From Lactobacillus melliventris (GTDB lineage Bacteria > Bacillota > Bacilli > Lactobacillales > Lactobacillaceae): a stretch of DNA of 64,000 nt. The position numbers and the translations under genes are program-made. Below the pieces are notes generated by a model. That model saw only the letters and a program-made list of their open reading frames with translations, made no database searches and had not been told where the DNA came from. Shown here in pieces: positions 8,300-17,664 of the stretch; the first letter of the stretch is position 1; each line of letters opens with the position of its first letter. The DNA is taken from the NCBI RefSeq assembly GCF_013346935.1, contig NZ_JAAEEB010000002.1, forward strand, positions 186,001 to 250,000. The letters run 5' to 3'.

Positions 8300-8349
8300 G
8301 CACTGCTAATCAAATTATGGGCAATTTGGTTATCAGTGCTTTTTCTTTA
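8300..8349 (+). terminator. Attenuator terminator in the ABC-F leader
   Basis: A 17-bp near-perfect stem (8300-8316 with 8323-8339; one mismatch, one wobble) with a 6-base loop, followed by TTTTTCTTT. It ends only about 20 bases before the ABC-F start codon, so it would block expression unless an alternative fold forms. Upstream segments 8174-8183 and 8246-8254 can also pair with each other. Confidence 0.75.
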
Positions 8350-8368
8350 GCAAAAAGCAGGTGTTAAT

Positions 8369-9922
8369 ATGGAATATATTAAAATAACGAATCTGAAAGT
8401 AGAGTATCAAGGTGAGGTTTTATTTCAAGCTCCACATTTAAATGTTCAAGACCGGCAAATAGTTGGTTTGATAGGTGATAATGGTGTAGGTAAAACTACG
8501 CTAGTCAACATTATTGCTGAAAAGCCTATAATTTTTGGAATAGAAGGGCAAGTTAAACGAAATTGTCATACTATTTTAGTACCCCAAATTTTAAATAACA
8601 GTGAGCAAAGTGGTGGAGAAAAGGAAAAGGCAACTATTGTTCGAGCATTACTTCAGATAAATCAAACTCAGAATTCTCTGCTAATTTTGGATGAGCCGAC
8701 ATCTAATTTAGATATTGAGCAACAGAAATGGTTAATTAAAGTCTTAAATGGCTTAAAACAACCACTTTTAGTAATAAGTCATGATCAGGCTTTTTTAAGT
8801 AAGCTTGTCAATGTTATCTGGCAGATCAAGAACCAACAAGTTTATGAATTTAAAGGTACTTATGACGAATACCAGCAATTTCTTAGAACACAAGAAAAAA
8901 GGCGGAATACTGAGTATTATCAAAAACGAATTGAAATTAAAAGACTAAAAAAAGATCAAAGGGAGTACGAAACTAGGGCTAAAAAATCTACTAAGAAAAA
9001 GAAAAGTATTTCTTGGTCCGATTGGAAAATAAAAGATAGCAGCGGTGTAGAAAAAAGCCTTTTTCGTGAAAGTACTTTACTGAAAAGGCGTATAGCTAAA
9101 GCAGAAACGACGCTGAAAAAGCCGCAAGTTCATCATCCAATTACTTTGGGTAATACTGAAAACAAGAACTTGGAGCTATCACAGAAAAGCAGCATAGTCA
9201 GATTCAAGACTCAAAGTGTTGCTGTTCATAAAAAGCAATTATTTGCAATAACTAAAGAGCTGAAGATCAAAGGAAAAGAAAAAATAGCGTTAACTGGAAA
9301 AAATGGTGCTGGAAAATCAGTTTTTTTAGCAAAATTATTTCACAAAAAACTGTCTGTCTGGCTTAATCCACAGCTAAAAATAGGCTATTTCAAGCAGAAT
9401 ATGGCACAGGAAACTGAAGAAACAGCTACAGTAAAAGAGGTAATATATAAAAACAGCATTTTTAATAAAACTACTACAATGCAGCTTTTAGGTGACTTAC
9501 ATTTGCAAAGGTCTTTGGATAACCAAGTTAGTGCTTTGAGTGGAGGCCAGCTGATTTGTTATAAATTGGCAAAAGTGCTTTTAGGTGAGCATAACTTGCT
9601 AATACTTGATGAGCCGGACAACTTTTTAGATATTTCATCTATTAATGCTTTAGAAGAATTTTTAAGAAACTATCCGTTTGCTGTTATTGTAGTTTCTCAC
9701 GATCAGAACCTGTTAAAAAACTTAAACTTTACTTCTTGGAAAATAAAAAATCACAAGTTAATAACTCCTAGTGATTTCTCCAGTAAAGAAAATGCTAAGA
9801 CTGCTAATCAAATCAGTTTATTACAATTTAAATTAGACCAACTGATTTCTGATCCTAACACTTCATTTACTGATATTGAAAATATTTCCCGGGAAATAAA
9901 TAGAATTTCTAAAAAGAACTAA
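8369..9922 (+). CDS. ABC-F family ATPase (Msr/Vga-like ribosomal protection type)
   Basis: Soluble protein with two ABC ATPase domains and no membrane domain. Walker A motifs are GDNGVGKTT (36-44) and GKNGAGKS (310-317). Signatures are SGGEK (81-85) and LSGGQ (about 393-397). Walker B motifs are LDEPT (107-111) and LILDEPDNFLD. The two domains are joined by a long, lysine-rich linker (about 175-275), which in ribosome-protecting ABC-F factors reaches the peptidyl-transferase centre and displaces antibiotics. At 517 residues it resembles Msr/Vga/Lsa proteins more than housekeeping Uup or EttA. The attenuated leader supports a drug-inducible resistance role. The actual drug spectrum is not predictable. 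Confidence 0.82.
   Translation: MEYIKITNLKVEYQGEVLFQAPHLNVQDRQIVGLIGDNGVGKTTLVNIIAEKPIIFGIEGQVKRNCHTILVPQILNNSEQSGGEKEKATIVRALLQINQTQNSLLILDEPTSNLDIEQQKWLIKVLNGLKQPLLVISHDQAFLSKLVNVIWQIKNQQVYEFKGTYDEYQQFLRTQEKRRNTEYYQKRIEIKRLKKDQREYETRAKKSTKKKKSISWSDWKIKDSSGVEKSLFRESTLLKRRIAKAETTLKKPQVHHPITLGNTENKNLELSQKSSIVRFKTQSVAVHKKQLFAITKELKIKGKEKIALTGKNGAGKSVFLAKLFHKKLSVWLNPQLKIGYFKQNMAQETEETATVKEVIYKNSIFNKTTTMQLLGDLHLQRSLDNQVSALSGGQLICYKLAKVLLGEHNLLILDEPDNFLDISSINALEEFLRNYPFAVIVVSHDQNLLKNLNFTSWKIKNHKLITPSDFSSKENAKTANQISLLQFKLDQLISDPNTSFTDIENISREINRISKKN
9884..9897. promoter_or_regulatory. Noc-binding site (NBS), exact consensus, copy 2
   Basis: A second exact ATTTCCCGGGAAAT, placed within the last codons of the ABC-F gene (reading NISREIN). 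NBS sites commonly lie inside coding sequence. Confidence 0.75.
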
Positions 9923-11030
9923 GTTTTATTAATTGGGGTAATAGCAGGAAAATTATTGTAGCTAAAACAATTAAAAAAATAAAATTAATTGTCAAAAAGC
10001 CTATTAATACTTGCCTGCTATGTACGTGGGCTTGCTTTAGAGCTAATAAATTGGCAAATGATGCTAATGGAGTTCCTAATCCACCGACATTAACGCCAAG
10101 AAAGATTGCTGTGATATCTATGCTGAAGCGTGTAATTAGGAAAGTAGCTGGAACATTGCTAATTACTTGGCTCAATAATATACCAGTTAAATAGGTGATA
10201 AAGGAACTCTGTTTTAAAAGTTGGGCCACAATTGTAATGATAAATTTTTGTCTTCCTAAAATGCCCACTATCAGGAAAAAGCCGATAAAAGTAATTAAAG
10301 TACCGTAATCAACTTGTGTAAAAATAAAGCGGTTTGTAAATAAAATGACTGCCACAACAACAATTGTAGTATAAATTAGCGGTACGAAATGTAGGACACC
10401 CGCAAGTGTGACCATGAGTGAAATAAATGCGATAAATAAAGCAGTTGGCTTAACATTATAGTTTTTAGGTTTCAAAACGGGTAAGGAACTTGCTGGAATT
10501 ATAAATGTAGTTAATAAAATTAAGGCAAAACTAATAATGGCTAATGGAACAGAAATTTTTAAAAAGTTAATAATAGATAAATGGTAGTGATTATAAATAT
10601 AGAGATTCTGTGGGTTACCGAAAGGGGTTAATGCACTTCCAAGATTTGCTGTAATTGTTATCAATGTTAAGGGCAAAATAAAAGGCCCATGAACTTGCTT
10701 ATGAATTACTAAAAATAAGGGTATAAGACTCAAAATTGCAACATCATTTGTTAAAAACATTGCCAAAAATCCCGCTAGTAAAACTAATAGTTGGGTAATT
10801 TGGCGGTGTGTGTGAGCTAAACTGATAATTTTTTGGCTAAGATAGGCCAGAGCATTGATATTAATTAGATACTGAGTTACCAGCATTAAACTGAATAATG
10901 ATAAAATTGTTTGCCAATTAACATCAGATATTTTAGGCAATGAGTGACACACTATACATACTATAGCTAAAACTATAAGTGTGAACCACAATATTTTTTG
11001 TTGTTTAAGACTTTTACTAATACTTTTCAC
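9909..11030 (-). CDS. ArsB/SLC13-like anion permease
   Basis: Polytopic membrane protein of the ion-transporter superfamily (ArsB, CitMHS, DASS). It shows two pseudo-repeats: FLTNDVAILSLIPLFL with GNPQNLYIY in the first half, and SNVPATFLITRF with GVNVGGLGTPLASFANLLA in the second. The re-entrant Asn-Asp and Gly-rich loops define the family. 373 residues with about ten hydrophobic segments, shorter than typical ArsB. The substrate could be a dicarboxylate, another anion or a drug; it cannot be resolved. It converges with the ABC-F gene and overlaps its 3' end by 14 bases. Confidence 0.8.
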   Translation of the reverse strand: MKSISKSLKQQKILWFTLIVLAIVCIVCHSLPKISDVNWQTILSLFSLMLVTQYLININALAYLSQKIISLAHTHRQITQLLVLLAGFLAMFLTNDVAILSLIPLFLVIHKQVHGPFILPLTLITITANLGSALTPFGNPQNLYIYNHYHLSIINFLKISVPLAIISFALILLTTFIIPASSLPVLKPKNYNVKPTALFIAFISLMVTLAGVLHFVPLIYTTIVVVAVILFTNRFIFTQVDYGTLITFIGFFLIVGILGRQKFIITIVAQLLKQSSFITYLTGILLSQVISNVPATFLITRFSIDITAIFLGVNVGGLGTPLASFANLLALKQAHVHSRQVLIGFLTINFIFLIVLATIIFLLLPQLIKLSSF

Positions 11031-11194
11031 GATAACTCACTTTTGAAAATTTATTGATGACTTGTTTTTAGCTTAAATATTTTACTACAAAAGCAAATTA
11101 AGCGGAAAATTATATGAACAAAAGATACACGTAAATTACTAATAACTATTATAATGTTAATAACTAATAGTATAAGTTTAATTAAGGAGGAAAA

Positions 11195-11923
11195 ATGACA
11201 AAACCAGTTATTGGCATAGCAGGATCTGAAATGATTGATTCTGCTGGAATGTTTCCAGGATACAGACGTAGTTATGTTAATGAGGATTATGTGGATTCTG
11301 TAGTTAAAAATGGTGGAATTCCCTTTATAATTCCTTTTACTGAAGATGATGAAGTTATTAAAAGCCAAATGGATCACGTTCAAGGATTGATTTTATCCGG
11401 TGGACATGATGTTGATCCTCACTTATATGGTGAAGAATTAATGCCTAAGATTGGTCCCATTTGGCCTCAGAGAGATCACTTTGATATGCTTTTATTAAAA
11501 ATTGCTGAAGAAACTAATAAACCTGTTCTGGGAGTTTGCCGCGGGGCACAAATTATTAATGTAGCACATGGTGGCAGTCTCTACCAGGATATTAGTTATC
11601 GCTCAGAGCAAACTCTAAAACACGAACAAGGTCATACACCTGATTTACCTACTCATAAAGTAACAATTAGGGAAAACAGCTTGTTAGCTAAAACATTGGG
11701 TAAGACTGAATGCATGGTTAATTCTTTTCACCACCAATTAATTAAAGACGTAGCGCCAGATTTACTTGAGGTTGCGGATGCAAGCGATGGCGTACCGGAA
11801 GGGCTTGAAAATAAACAGGGTACTGTTTTGGCGATTCAATGGCACCCAGAAATGCTACACAACAATCCTAATACTAAGTATATGAATAATTTGTTTAAAT
11901 TTGTGGTTGAAAATGCCAAGTAG
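11195..11923 (+). CDS. Gamma-glutamyl-gamma-aminobutyrate hydrolase-like amidotransferase (peptidase C26)
   Basis: Class I glutamine amidotransferase fold of the PuuD/peptidase C26 group, which hydrolyses gamma-glutamyl amides. The nucleophile is Cys115 in GVCRGAQIINVAHGG, and the catalytic His-Glu lie in QWHPE near the C-terminus. GGHDVDPHLYGE supplies the oxyanion region. 242 residues, cytoplasmic. A strong AAGGAGG ribosome site is present. An amino acid permease follows 9 bases later, so the pair likely imports and processes an amino acid or gamma-glutamyl compound (inference). Confidence 0.87.
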   Translation: MTKPVIGIAGSEMIDSAGMFPGYRRSYVNEDYVDSVVKNGGIPFIIPFTEDDEVIKSQMDHVQGLILSGGHDVDPHLYGEELMPKIGPIWPQRDHFDMLLLKIAEETNKPVLGVCRGAQIINVAHGGSLYQDISYRSEQTLKHEQGHTPDLPTHKVTIRENSLLAKTLGKTECMVNSFHHQLIKDVAPDLLEVADASDGVPEGLENKQGTVLAIQWHPEMLHNNPNTKYMNNLFKFVVENAK

Positions 11924-11932
11924 GGAGTAAAT

Positions 11933-13336
11933 ATGACTCAAAACAAAAACGCAGGAGACAAACTTGGCTTTTGGTCGATTGTTCTTTTAGCTATTAACTC
12001 AATTATTGGTTCCGGTATTTTTTTAACACCTGGTAGTGTAGTTAGTCAGGCAGGGAGTAAAGCTTTAATTGTCTACTTCATTGCTGCAATTTTTGCCTCA
12101 ATCTTAGCCATTTCTTTTTCCGCAGCGGCTAAATATGTAACTAAATCTGGTGCTTCTTATGCCTATTCTAAAGCTGCTTTTGGTGATAACGTTGGTTTTT
12201 ACGTTGGGATTTTGCGTTACTTTTCTGCCAGTGTTGCCTGGGGAGTAATGGCTGTTGGTGTAATTAAATCAACTATTTCTATTTTTGGTGGTAATCCCGA
12301 TAAATTTTTAAACGTTACTATTGGTTTTATTATATTAATGGTAGTTGTTACCGTAATTAACTTATTTGGACAAAAGTTTGTGAAACTTGTTATGAATTTG
12401 GCTACAGCAGGTAAATTAGCTGCATTAATTTTAATTATTGTGGCAGGTGTTGTTTTACTTATTAAAACTGGAGCCACACATAGTTTGTCATCTGTTGATC
12501 AAATAACGCAAAATGGGCATAAAATAGTGCCAACTTTGACTACTACAGGACTTGTAATGGCTGTTGTTTCGGCGTTCTATGCTTTTACAGGTTTTGAATC
12601 TGTTGCTTCTGGTTCAGAAGATATGCAAGAGCCTGAAAAAAACTTACCAAAGGCTATCCCGCTAGCAATTTTAGTTATTGCTGCAATTTATATTGGGGTA
12701 GTGGCCGTAGCGATGGTGTTAGATCCTAAGGCACTAATGACGACTAAACAAGTGGTAGCAGTCAGTGCTATTTTCAAAAATGAAATATTGCGGGATGTAA
12801 TTTTAGTTGGTGCGCTTATTTCTATGCTGGGAATAAATGTTGCTTCTAGTTTTAATGCTCCACGTATTTTGGAAGCAATGGCTCGCGAACATCAATTGCC
12901 AGGTACTTTAACCGAAAGAACTAAAAATAACTTTCCTATTAAAACATTTTTTATTTCTGAAGCATTAGCAATTTTAGTACCTTTAGCTTTTCAATATAAC
13001 ATGACTAACTTAATTACATTGAGTGCTATGGTCAGATTTTTAGGCTTTATCATTGTTCCGCTGGCAGTAATTTGCTTTTACTATGGTAAAAATAAGCAAC
13101 CAATTTTACCAGCTCCTAAGAATGTCATAACTGATATATTTGTACCAATATTGTCAATAGTTTTAGTGATCTTTTTGCTGATTAAATATAACTGGCAAGC
13201 ACAATTTGGTATTATTGAGAATGGTAAAGTCGTTGGTGTTAACTGGTATGCAATTTTCATGATGATCTTTGGCTTCGTAATTTTACCGCTATTTATGTTT
13301 TGGTTCTCTAGAAAAGAAAGAAGCAAGCAGCAATAG
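11933..13336 (+). CDS. APC family amino acid permease
   Basis: Amino acid/polyamine/organocation transporter, 467 residues with about twelve membrane segments. TM1 holds the substrate-binding motif IIGSGIFLTPG (residues about 24-34), and TM6 holds FYAFTGFESVASGSEDM. An AGGGAG ribosome site is present. It is co-transcribed with the upstream gamma-glutamyl hydrolase, which suggests a glutamate, GABA or related substrate, although the sequence does not fix it. A terminator follows. Confidence 0.88.
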   Translation: MTQNKNAGDKLGFWSIVLLAINSIIGSGIFLTPGSVVSQAGSKALIVYFIAAIFASILAISFSAAAKYVTKSGASYAYSKAAFGDNVGFYVGILRYFSASVAWGVMAVGVIKSTISIFGGNPDKFLNVTIGFIILMVVVTVINLFGQKFVKLVMNLATAGKLAALILIIVAGVVLLIKTGATHSLSSVDQITQNGHKIVPTLTTTGLVMAVVSAFYAFTGFESVASGSEDMQEPEKNLPKAIPLAILVIAAIYIGVVAVAMVLDPKALMTTKQVVAVSAIFKNEILRDVILVGALISMLGINVASSFNAPRILEAMAREHQLPGTLTERTKNNFPIKTFFISEALAILVPLAFQYNMTNLITLSAMVRFLGFIIVPLAVICFYYGKNKQPILPAPKNVITDIFVPILSIVLVIFLLIKYNWQAQFGIIENGKVVGVNWYAIFMMIFGFVILPLFMFWFSRKERSKQQ

Positions 13337-13357
13337 TTTCTAAAGATAAATTACCAC

Positions 13358-13402
13358 GTAAAAAAGAGTTGAACGTGAAAAATCACGTCAACTCTTTTTG
13401 AA
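13358..13402. terminator. Bidirectional terminator between the APC permease and MFS genes
   Basis: A long stem (13361-13378 with 13383-13399, one bulged base), flanked by A5 on one side and T5 on the other. It can terminate both converging transcripts. Confidence 0.9.
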
Positions 13403-13413
13403 TCCAAATTTTT

Positions 13414-14592
13414 CTAGTGTTTTCTTACTTTAAAATAATGGATCAAGCTATAACAGAATAAAATAATCATACCAGCTCCAGCCATCGTCATATCGGCACG
13501 AGGTGAACCATTACCTAAATTGCTGCCTAACCAATCTATAATCGTTGGTGAAGCGGCGCAGCCAACATTTACAAGCACTAAAGTAATCGTCGTAGCAAAG
13601 TTAACCGAATTTTGAGGAGCTACTTCATCTAGCCAGTTAAAAATATAAGGAACTGACAGGCCAAACCCAGTGCCTAGGACAATAACAGCAATAACCAATA
13701 CTGGTAAATTAGAAGCATAGGCAAGAGCCAACAGACCGACGACTTGCAGCAACAAACCTATTGGTAAAATTAAATCTTGGAGTTTCTTTTTTAAATAGCC
13801 ATAGCACATTCCGACAGGTATCCCAACCAGAGTTGCTACACTTGAAACAAAAGCAATTTGACTGACATTGGCGATTTTTTGCGTAGTGGCTAATTGTGGC
13901 AATTTAAAAGTCATTGGCATAAAGAAGACATACATGAAGAACATGATAAGAGAGATTTCTACGACGCTGCCGTTGATCTTGTTTTCCTCTTTAACTGCTG
14001 GCTTTCCAGTACCAGTTTCGTTACTTTTCTCATTTGGTAATGACACTACAAAGCCGAATAATAACATGATTGGCAGTGCTACTAAGTAGATTGCAAAAGT
14101 TGCATGCCAACCCAGAACGGCTAAGAGACCAACACAAAATGAAAATACAGCGGCACCTACACTACCCATTGAGTTTTGAAAACCTAGCATAGTTGATAGT
14201 TCGTTTCCCTGGTAGAATTTGGACAGCAGGCTAACTGCTAAAGAATTAAAGAGGCCAATTCCGGCTCCTAAAAGAAAGCGGGAAATTAAAATCGGTGTAT
14301 AATTTGCTGCATACATTGGGTATGTGCCTGCCAGTAAAGCAATTGCTAAACCAGTAATAACCGTTGGCTTGGTACCGATCAGTTTTATCAAAAAAGGACT
14401 TATAATCAGACCTACAACAATTCCAATGTTAGGAATAGTGCTTAATGTTTCTACAGCAGCCCGTGAAACTTGTGGAAATGATGAGTACATTAACGGCAGT
14501 ACTGAAGAAATTTGTGGTGCTATCATTAACATTAATGATATTGATAATAAAGCACATTTGAATAATCCAGATTTTGGATTAAATTTTTTCAT
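13414..14592 (-). CDS. MFS transporter (CynX/NimT-like)
   Basis: Major facilitator superfamily protein of 392 residues with twelve hydrophobic segments in two six-helix halves. A central charged loop (about 190-208, NEKSNETGTGKPAVKEENK) separates them. SRFLLGAGIGLFNSLAVSLLSKFY is the conserved TM4-5 region. A weak AGAGG ribosome site precedes the start. It lies downstream of an AraC regulator and an esterase on the same strand, so it probably exports or imports the compound sensed by that regulator (inference). Confidence 0.82.
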   Translation of the reverse strand: MKKFNPKSGLFKCALLSISLMLMIAPQISSVLPLMYSSFPQVSRAAVETLSTIPNIGIVVGLIISPFLIKLIGTKPTVITGLAIALLAGTYPMYAANYTPILISRFLLGAGIGLFNSLAVSLLSKFYQGNELSTMLGFQNSMGSVGAAVFSFCVGLLAVLGWHATFAIYLVALPIMLLFGFVVSLPNEKSNETGTGKPAVKEENKINGSVVEISLIMFFMYVFFMPMTFKLPQLATTQKIANVSQIAFVSSVATLVGIPVGMCYGYLKKKLQDLILPIGLLLQVVGLLALAYASNLPVLVIAVIVLGTGFGLSVPYIFNWLDEVAPQNSVNFATTITLVLVNVGCAASPTIIDWLGSNLGNGSPRADMTMAGAGMIILFCYSLIHYFKVRKH

Positions 14593-14665
14593 ATTAATTG
14601 CCTCTTTTTATTTAATACTAGTTTTAATAATATATTACTCTCTTTTTACAATTAAAATAGCGCTT

Positions 14666-15544
14666 TCAGTAGCTTTGATCTGGCGCTGAGGAACTTTTTC
14701 TGATTTGCATACTAGTTTTGCCATAATAATCAAGCATTGCTCTATTTAAAGAGCGGATACCACTAAAGCCATTATTCATTGCTATTGCTGTGAGAGTCAT
14801 AGCAGTATGACATAAGTCTTGATGCGCCTTTTGTGCCCGAAAGTTCTTAAGATATTTACCGATAGTAGTTCCCATATTTTGATGAAAAATTCGTTGCAGA
14901 TATTGCCGTGATAAATGGCAGCTATCTGCAATGTCTTGGGGCGTAATTGGCTCTTGGTAATGATCTTGAATATAATCTAGAGCATGACGCAAATGTCCGG
15001 TAATAATTAAGTTACGTGATATTTGCCCCTTATTATCTCGTTGCTTTAAAAAGTATTTGAGTAGAATTTTTAAAACCTGATAGCTAAGAATAGTTAAGTC
15101 CAGATTTTTTAGAGGCTTAGCAGGCGCGGATTTTATTGCAATAATTTTACTCAATAAAGTTTGTAAATAATGATATTGTTCTGCCTGCTCTAAACTTAAT
15201 TTTTCAAGAGGCTGCACTTCAAATTGATAATGATCCATTTCAGGAAACATTTGTAATACTAGGGAATAAGGAAAAAGCAAGGTTAAAGCCAGATCATTTT
15301 TAGAACTGTTAAGATTACGCACGCTATGAACAACTTGGGTATTAATTATTAAAACTTCACCAGGATGTGTTTCATGATCTACCCCGCCAACAATAAAATG
15401 GTCAATTTTCCCTCTTAGTGTAAAACTCAGCTCAATACTTTGATGCCAGTGGGGAGGTACCTCTGAGGAGCCTGGGTATTGATGAACCTTGATAAAAACA
15501 GGAAGTTCATCTAAGTGCACCAATTCATGCTTATCACGCACCAT
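14666..15544 (-). CDS. AraC family transcriptional regulator with N-terminal cupin
   Basis: 292 residues. The N-terminal cupin domain has PPHWHQSIELSFTLRGKIDHF (about 31-51) and PGEVLIINTQVVHSV. The C-terminal double HTH (about 190-285) is ITPQDIADSCHLSRQYLQRIF with a second helix-turn-helix FSGIRSLNRAML. Members bind a sugar or other small ligand and activate adjacent genes. An AAAGGAG ribosome site precedes ATG. The likely targets are the flanking MFS and esterase genes. Confidence 0.87.
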   Translation of the reverse strand: MVRDKHELVHLDELPVFIKVHQYPGSSEVPPHWHQSIELSFTLRGKIDHFIVGGVDHETHPGEVLIINTQVVHSVRNLNSSKNDLALTLLFPYSLVLQMFPEMDHYQFEVQPLEKLSLEQAEQYHYLQTLLSKIIAIKSAPAKPLKNLDLTILSYQVLKILLKYFLKQRDNKGQISRNLIITGHLRHALDYIQDHYQEPITPQDIADSCHLSRQYLQRIFHQNMGTTIGKYLKNFRAQKAHQDLCHTAMTLTAIAMNNGFSGIRSLNRAMLDYYGKTSMQIRKSSSAPDQSY

Positions 15545-15564
15545 GATATGTTTCTCCTTTACTA

Positions 15565-15602
15565 AAAATGGTCGAACTAAATTATACTAGTTCAACCAGT
15601 TT
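15565..15602 (-). terminator. Terminator (or operator) between the esterase and araC-type genes
   Basis: An inverted repeat with 11-bp arms, 10 matching (15570-15580 and 15589-15599), spacer 8. On the minus strand it is followed by TTTTT, so it can terminate the esterase transcript. It is also symmetric and close to the regulator start, so a regulatory role is possible. Confidence 0.65.
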
Positions 15603-15615
15603 TGGTAGATATTAT

Positions 15616-16512
15616 TTAATTGAGATATTTGCGGAAAAAGTTTAATTCATCTTCATTACACTGCTTGGCTAAATCGTCTTTTTGGTTAACGTGGAAGACG
15701 TGTCCCCGGCGATGGTCATTATCACCATAAAAATGAAGTTCATGGTAAATGTTTTTAGCGTGGAGATAACCTGAAAGCATGTAGGCATTATCGCGTAGAA
15801 AATCATCGGTAGAAGTCATGATAAACAGGGGTGGCAATGCCGGTGTTAGGAATTGTTCTACATTTAATTCATCATGCTTATCCATGCGAATTTCAGGTCT
15901 GAAATAAGCTTCGGGTGCACCGGCAATTGAATTAATTTCCGTTAAGAAGTAAGCTCCACAGTTTAAAGCAGCAGCTTTAATAGTTAAGTCAGGTACAGAA
16001 TAGCCGAAATATTTACGATATTCATTGTTGGTATAAACTGCTAAAATTTGTTCACCCATTTGACCACCAGCACTGTCTCCAACTATAAAGACGTTGTCTA
16101 AGTCAAACTGATATTTAGAGGCATTTTCTTTTTTGGCTACCCAATGAAATACCCGATTAATATCATCTAACTCGCCCGGGTATACAACATCCGGTGCTAA
16201 CCGATAATTGGCGTTAACTACTGCAAAGCCTGCTTTAGCAAGAGCTAAACAATAGAACTGGTATGTTTCCTTAGTGCCATATACCCAGCCGCCACCGTGG
16301 ATATTGACGATAACCGGTAGTTTTCCATTAGTTCTTTTTTGTGGTAAGTACACATCAAGTATCTGATACTTGGGATCATTACCATAAGGTATATTATCAA
16401 ATCTTTCTACTTCGGGAATTTGTGTTGGTAAGCCTTCGTCACGTTGGTCGTCACCTTTTTTAAATTCGCTACGCATTTCTTGAACTAATTTTTGATAATC
16501 TGGTTCTGCCAT
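15616..16512 (-). CDS. Alpha/beta hydrolase, hormone-sensitive-lipase-like esterase
   Basis: Cytoplasmic esterase/lipase of the HSL family. The oxyanion motif is HGGGW, the nucleophile Ser is in GDSAGG, and the Asp and His lie in the C-terminal part (STDDFLRD and RRGHVFH). 298 residues from ATG 16512, chosen because AAAGGAG precedes it; the frame is open 12 codons further upstream. It probably hydrolyses short acyl or phenolic esters. It forms a group with the AraC regulator and MFS transporter. Confidence 0.85.
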   Translation of the reverse strand: MAEPDYQKLVQEMRSEFKKGDDQRDEGLPTQIPEVERFDNIPYGNDPKYQILDVYLPQKRTNGKLPVIVNIHGGGWVYGTKETYQFYCLALAKAGFAVVNANYRLAPDVVYPGELDDINRVFHWVAKKENASKYQFDLDNVFIVGDSAGGQMGEQILAVYTNNEYRKYFGYSVPDLTIKAAALNCGAYFLTEINSIAGAPEAYFRPEIRMDKHDELNVEQFLTPALPPLFIMTSTDDFLRDNAYMLSGYLHAKNIYHELHFYGDNDHRRGHVFHVNQKDDLAKQCNEDELNFFRKYLN

Positions 16513-16660
16513 TTTACAGCACTCCTTTTTGTGAAATCGCTTTATCAAGTATATTTTACTTCACTATTATGAAAAAGAAAGGCTATAAAGTCACTTCAAA
16601 ATGGCGATTGAGCAGTTTGAATTTTTATTTTAATAAATACTTAGATACCAAAATATTTTT

Positions 16661-17647
16661 CTACTTGCCATGTGTAGTAATAAATTCTTGATATGCCTCA
16701 TCTTCCATAGTGGGCGTAACCTTAAAGTTATTAAAGTCGGGATGCTTCTGGTGTAATTCACTTTCTGTAACGTCAATATAATGTGTAACCGTAGCATTTC
16801 CGATCAATTCTATCCAATAGCTATGATCACTATGATGAACTTTAGTTTGAACAAAGCCGCCAGGATTAGAAACAGTCAGCAATTTGTCAAACAGATTCTT
16901 TGACTGGTAAGTTACTGCGTAAATTAGACTTGCAGCTGACATGGCTGTACCACAGGCATTGGTGAAGCCTACACCTCGTTCGAAAGTGCGTACAAATAGA
17001 TGATGCGCACTCAAAACTTGAGCAAAACTAACATTTACTCCATCAGGGAAAAATGGATTTTTCTGATTTAGTTTTGCGCCTAATTTTGCCAATAAGTCGC
17101 TTTTGAAGACACTGTCTGAAACAAAGCTGATCAAGTGGGGGTTAGGGACAGCAACTGCTGAAAATTTCAGTTTTGGTGCCAGTTCTGGCAACTCTTGATT
17201 AATTAATTCAGAATAACTTAAATTAGTAAAGGGGAGAGCCACAGCTGTAAAACTAACCGGACTGATTTCAACACTGATTGCTTTAACCTTTGGCGCCCAG
17301 TCCGGCTGACAGTTAACGCGCAAATCGCTTTGCATAGTTTCAACTTTGAATGTTTCTTTATGGTATTTTTGTGCTAAATAGCGGCCTACTGTCCTTAACC
17401 CGTTACCACACATAGAAGCAAAAGAACCGTCTGCATTGATAACCTGCATTTTTCCTAGAGTTTCTGCATGGTCTGAATTGTTGACTACTAGTAAACCATC
17501 AGCACCATTAAGTAAGCCTCTTTCCGGCTTAGTTATCTGCTGCGCCAAGTTGACTAACTCTCCCTTAGATAATGGTGTTTGAAATTGAGTTTGATCAAGT
17601 AGAAAAAACTTATTCTGTGAACCGTGAACTTTTTGTAGTTGTATCAT
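16661..17647 (-). CDS. dapF: Diaminopimelate epimerase
   Basis: Interconverts LL- and meso-diaminopimelate, the last step before both the cell-wall crosslink precursor and lysine. The catalytic thiol pair is Cys80 in SMCGNGLR and Cys232 in NACGTAMSA. 328 residues; some homologues are shorter, and the extra length is at the C-terminus (TVTHYIDVTESELHQKHPDF...). A TTAAGGAGA ribosome site is present. It follows lysC in a two-gene minus-strand operon that is divergent from the lysA operon. Confidence 0.92.
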   Translation of the reverse strand: MIQLQKVHGSQNKFFLLDQTQFQTPLSKGELVNLAQQITKPERGLLNGADGLLVVNNSDHAETLGKMQVINADGSFASMCGNGLRTVGRYLAQKYHKETFKVETMQSDLRVNCQPDWAPKVKAISVEISPVSFTAVALPFTNLSYSELINQELPELAPKLKFSAVAVPNPHLISFVSDSVFKSDLLAKLGAKLNQKNPFFPDGVNVSFAQVLSAHHLFVRTFERGVGFTNACGTAMSAASLIYAVTYQSKNLFDKLLTVSNPGGFVQTKVHHSDHSYWIELIGNATVTHYIDVTESELHQKHPDFNNFKVTPTMEDEAYQEFITTHGK

Positions 17648-17664
17648 GAAAAATTCTCCTTAAA

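Noticed and set aside
8369-9922. Housekeeping Uup/EttA-type ABC-F protein
   Set aside because: The long lysine-rich linker, 517-residue length and attenuated leader fit the antibiotic-responsive group better.
13868-14689. Open frames antisense to the MFS gene
   Set aside because: They lack ribosome sites and are the complement of well-supported membrane-protein codons.
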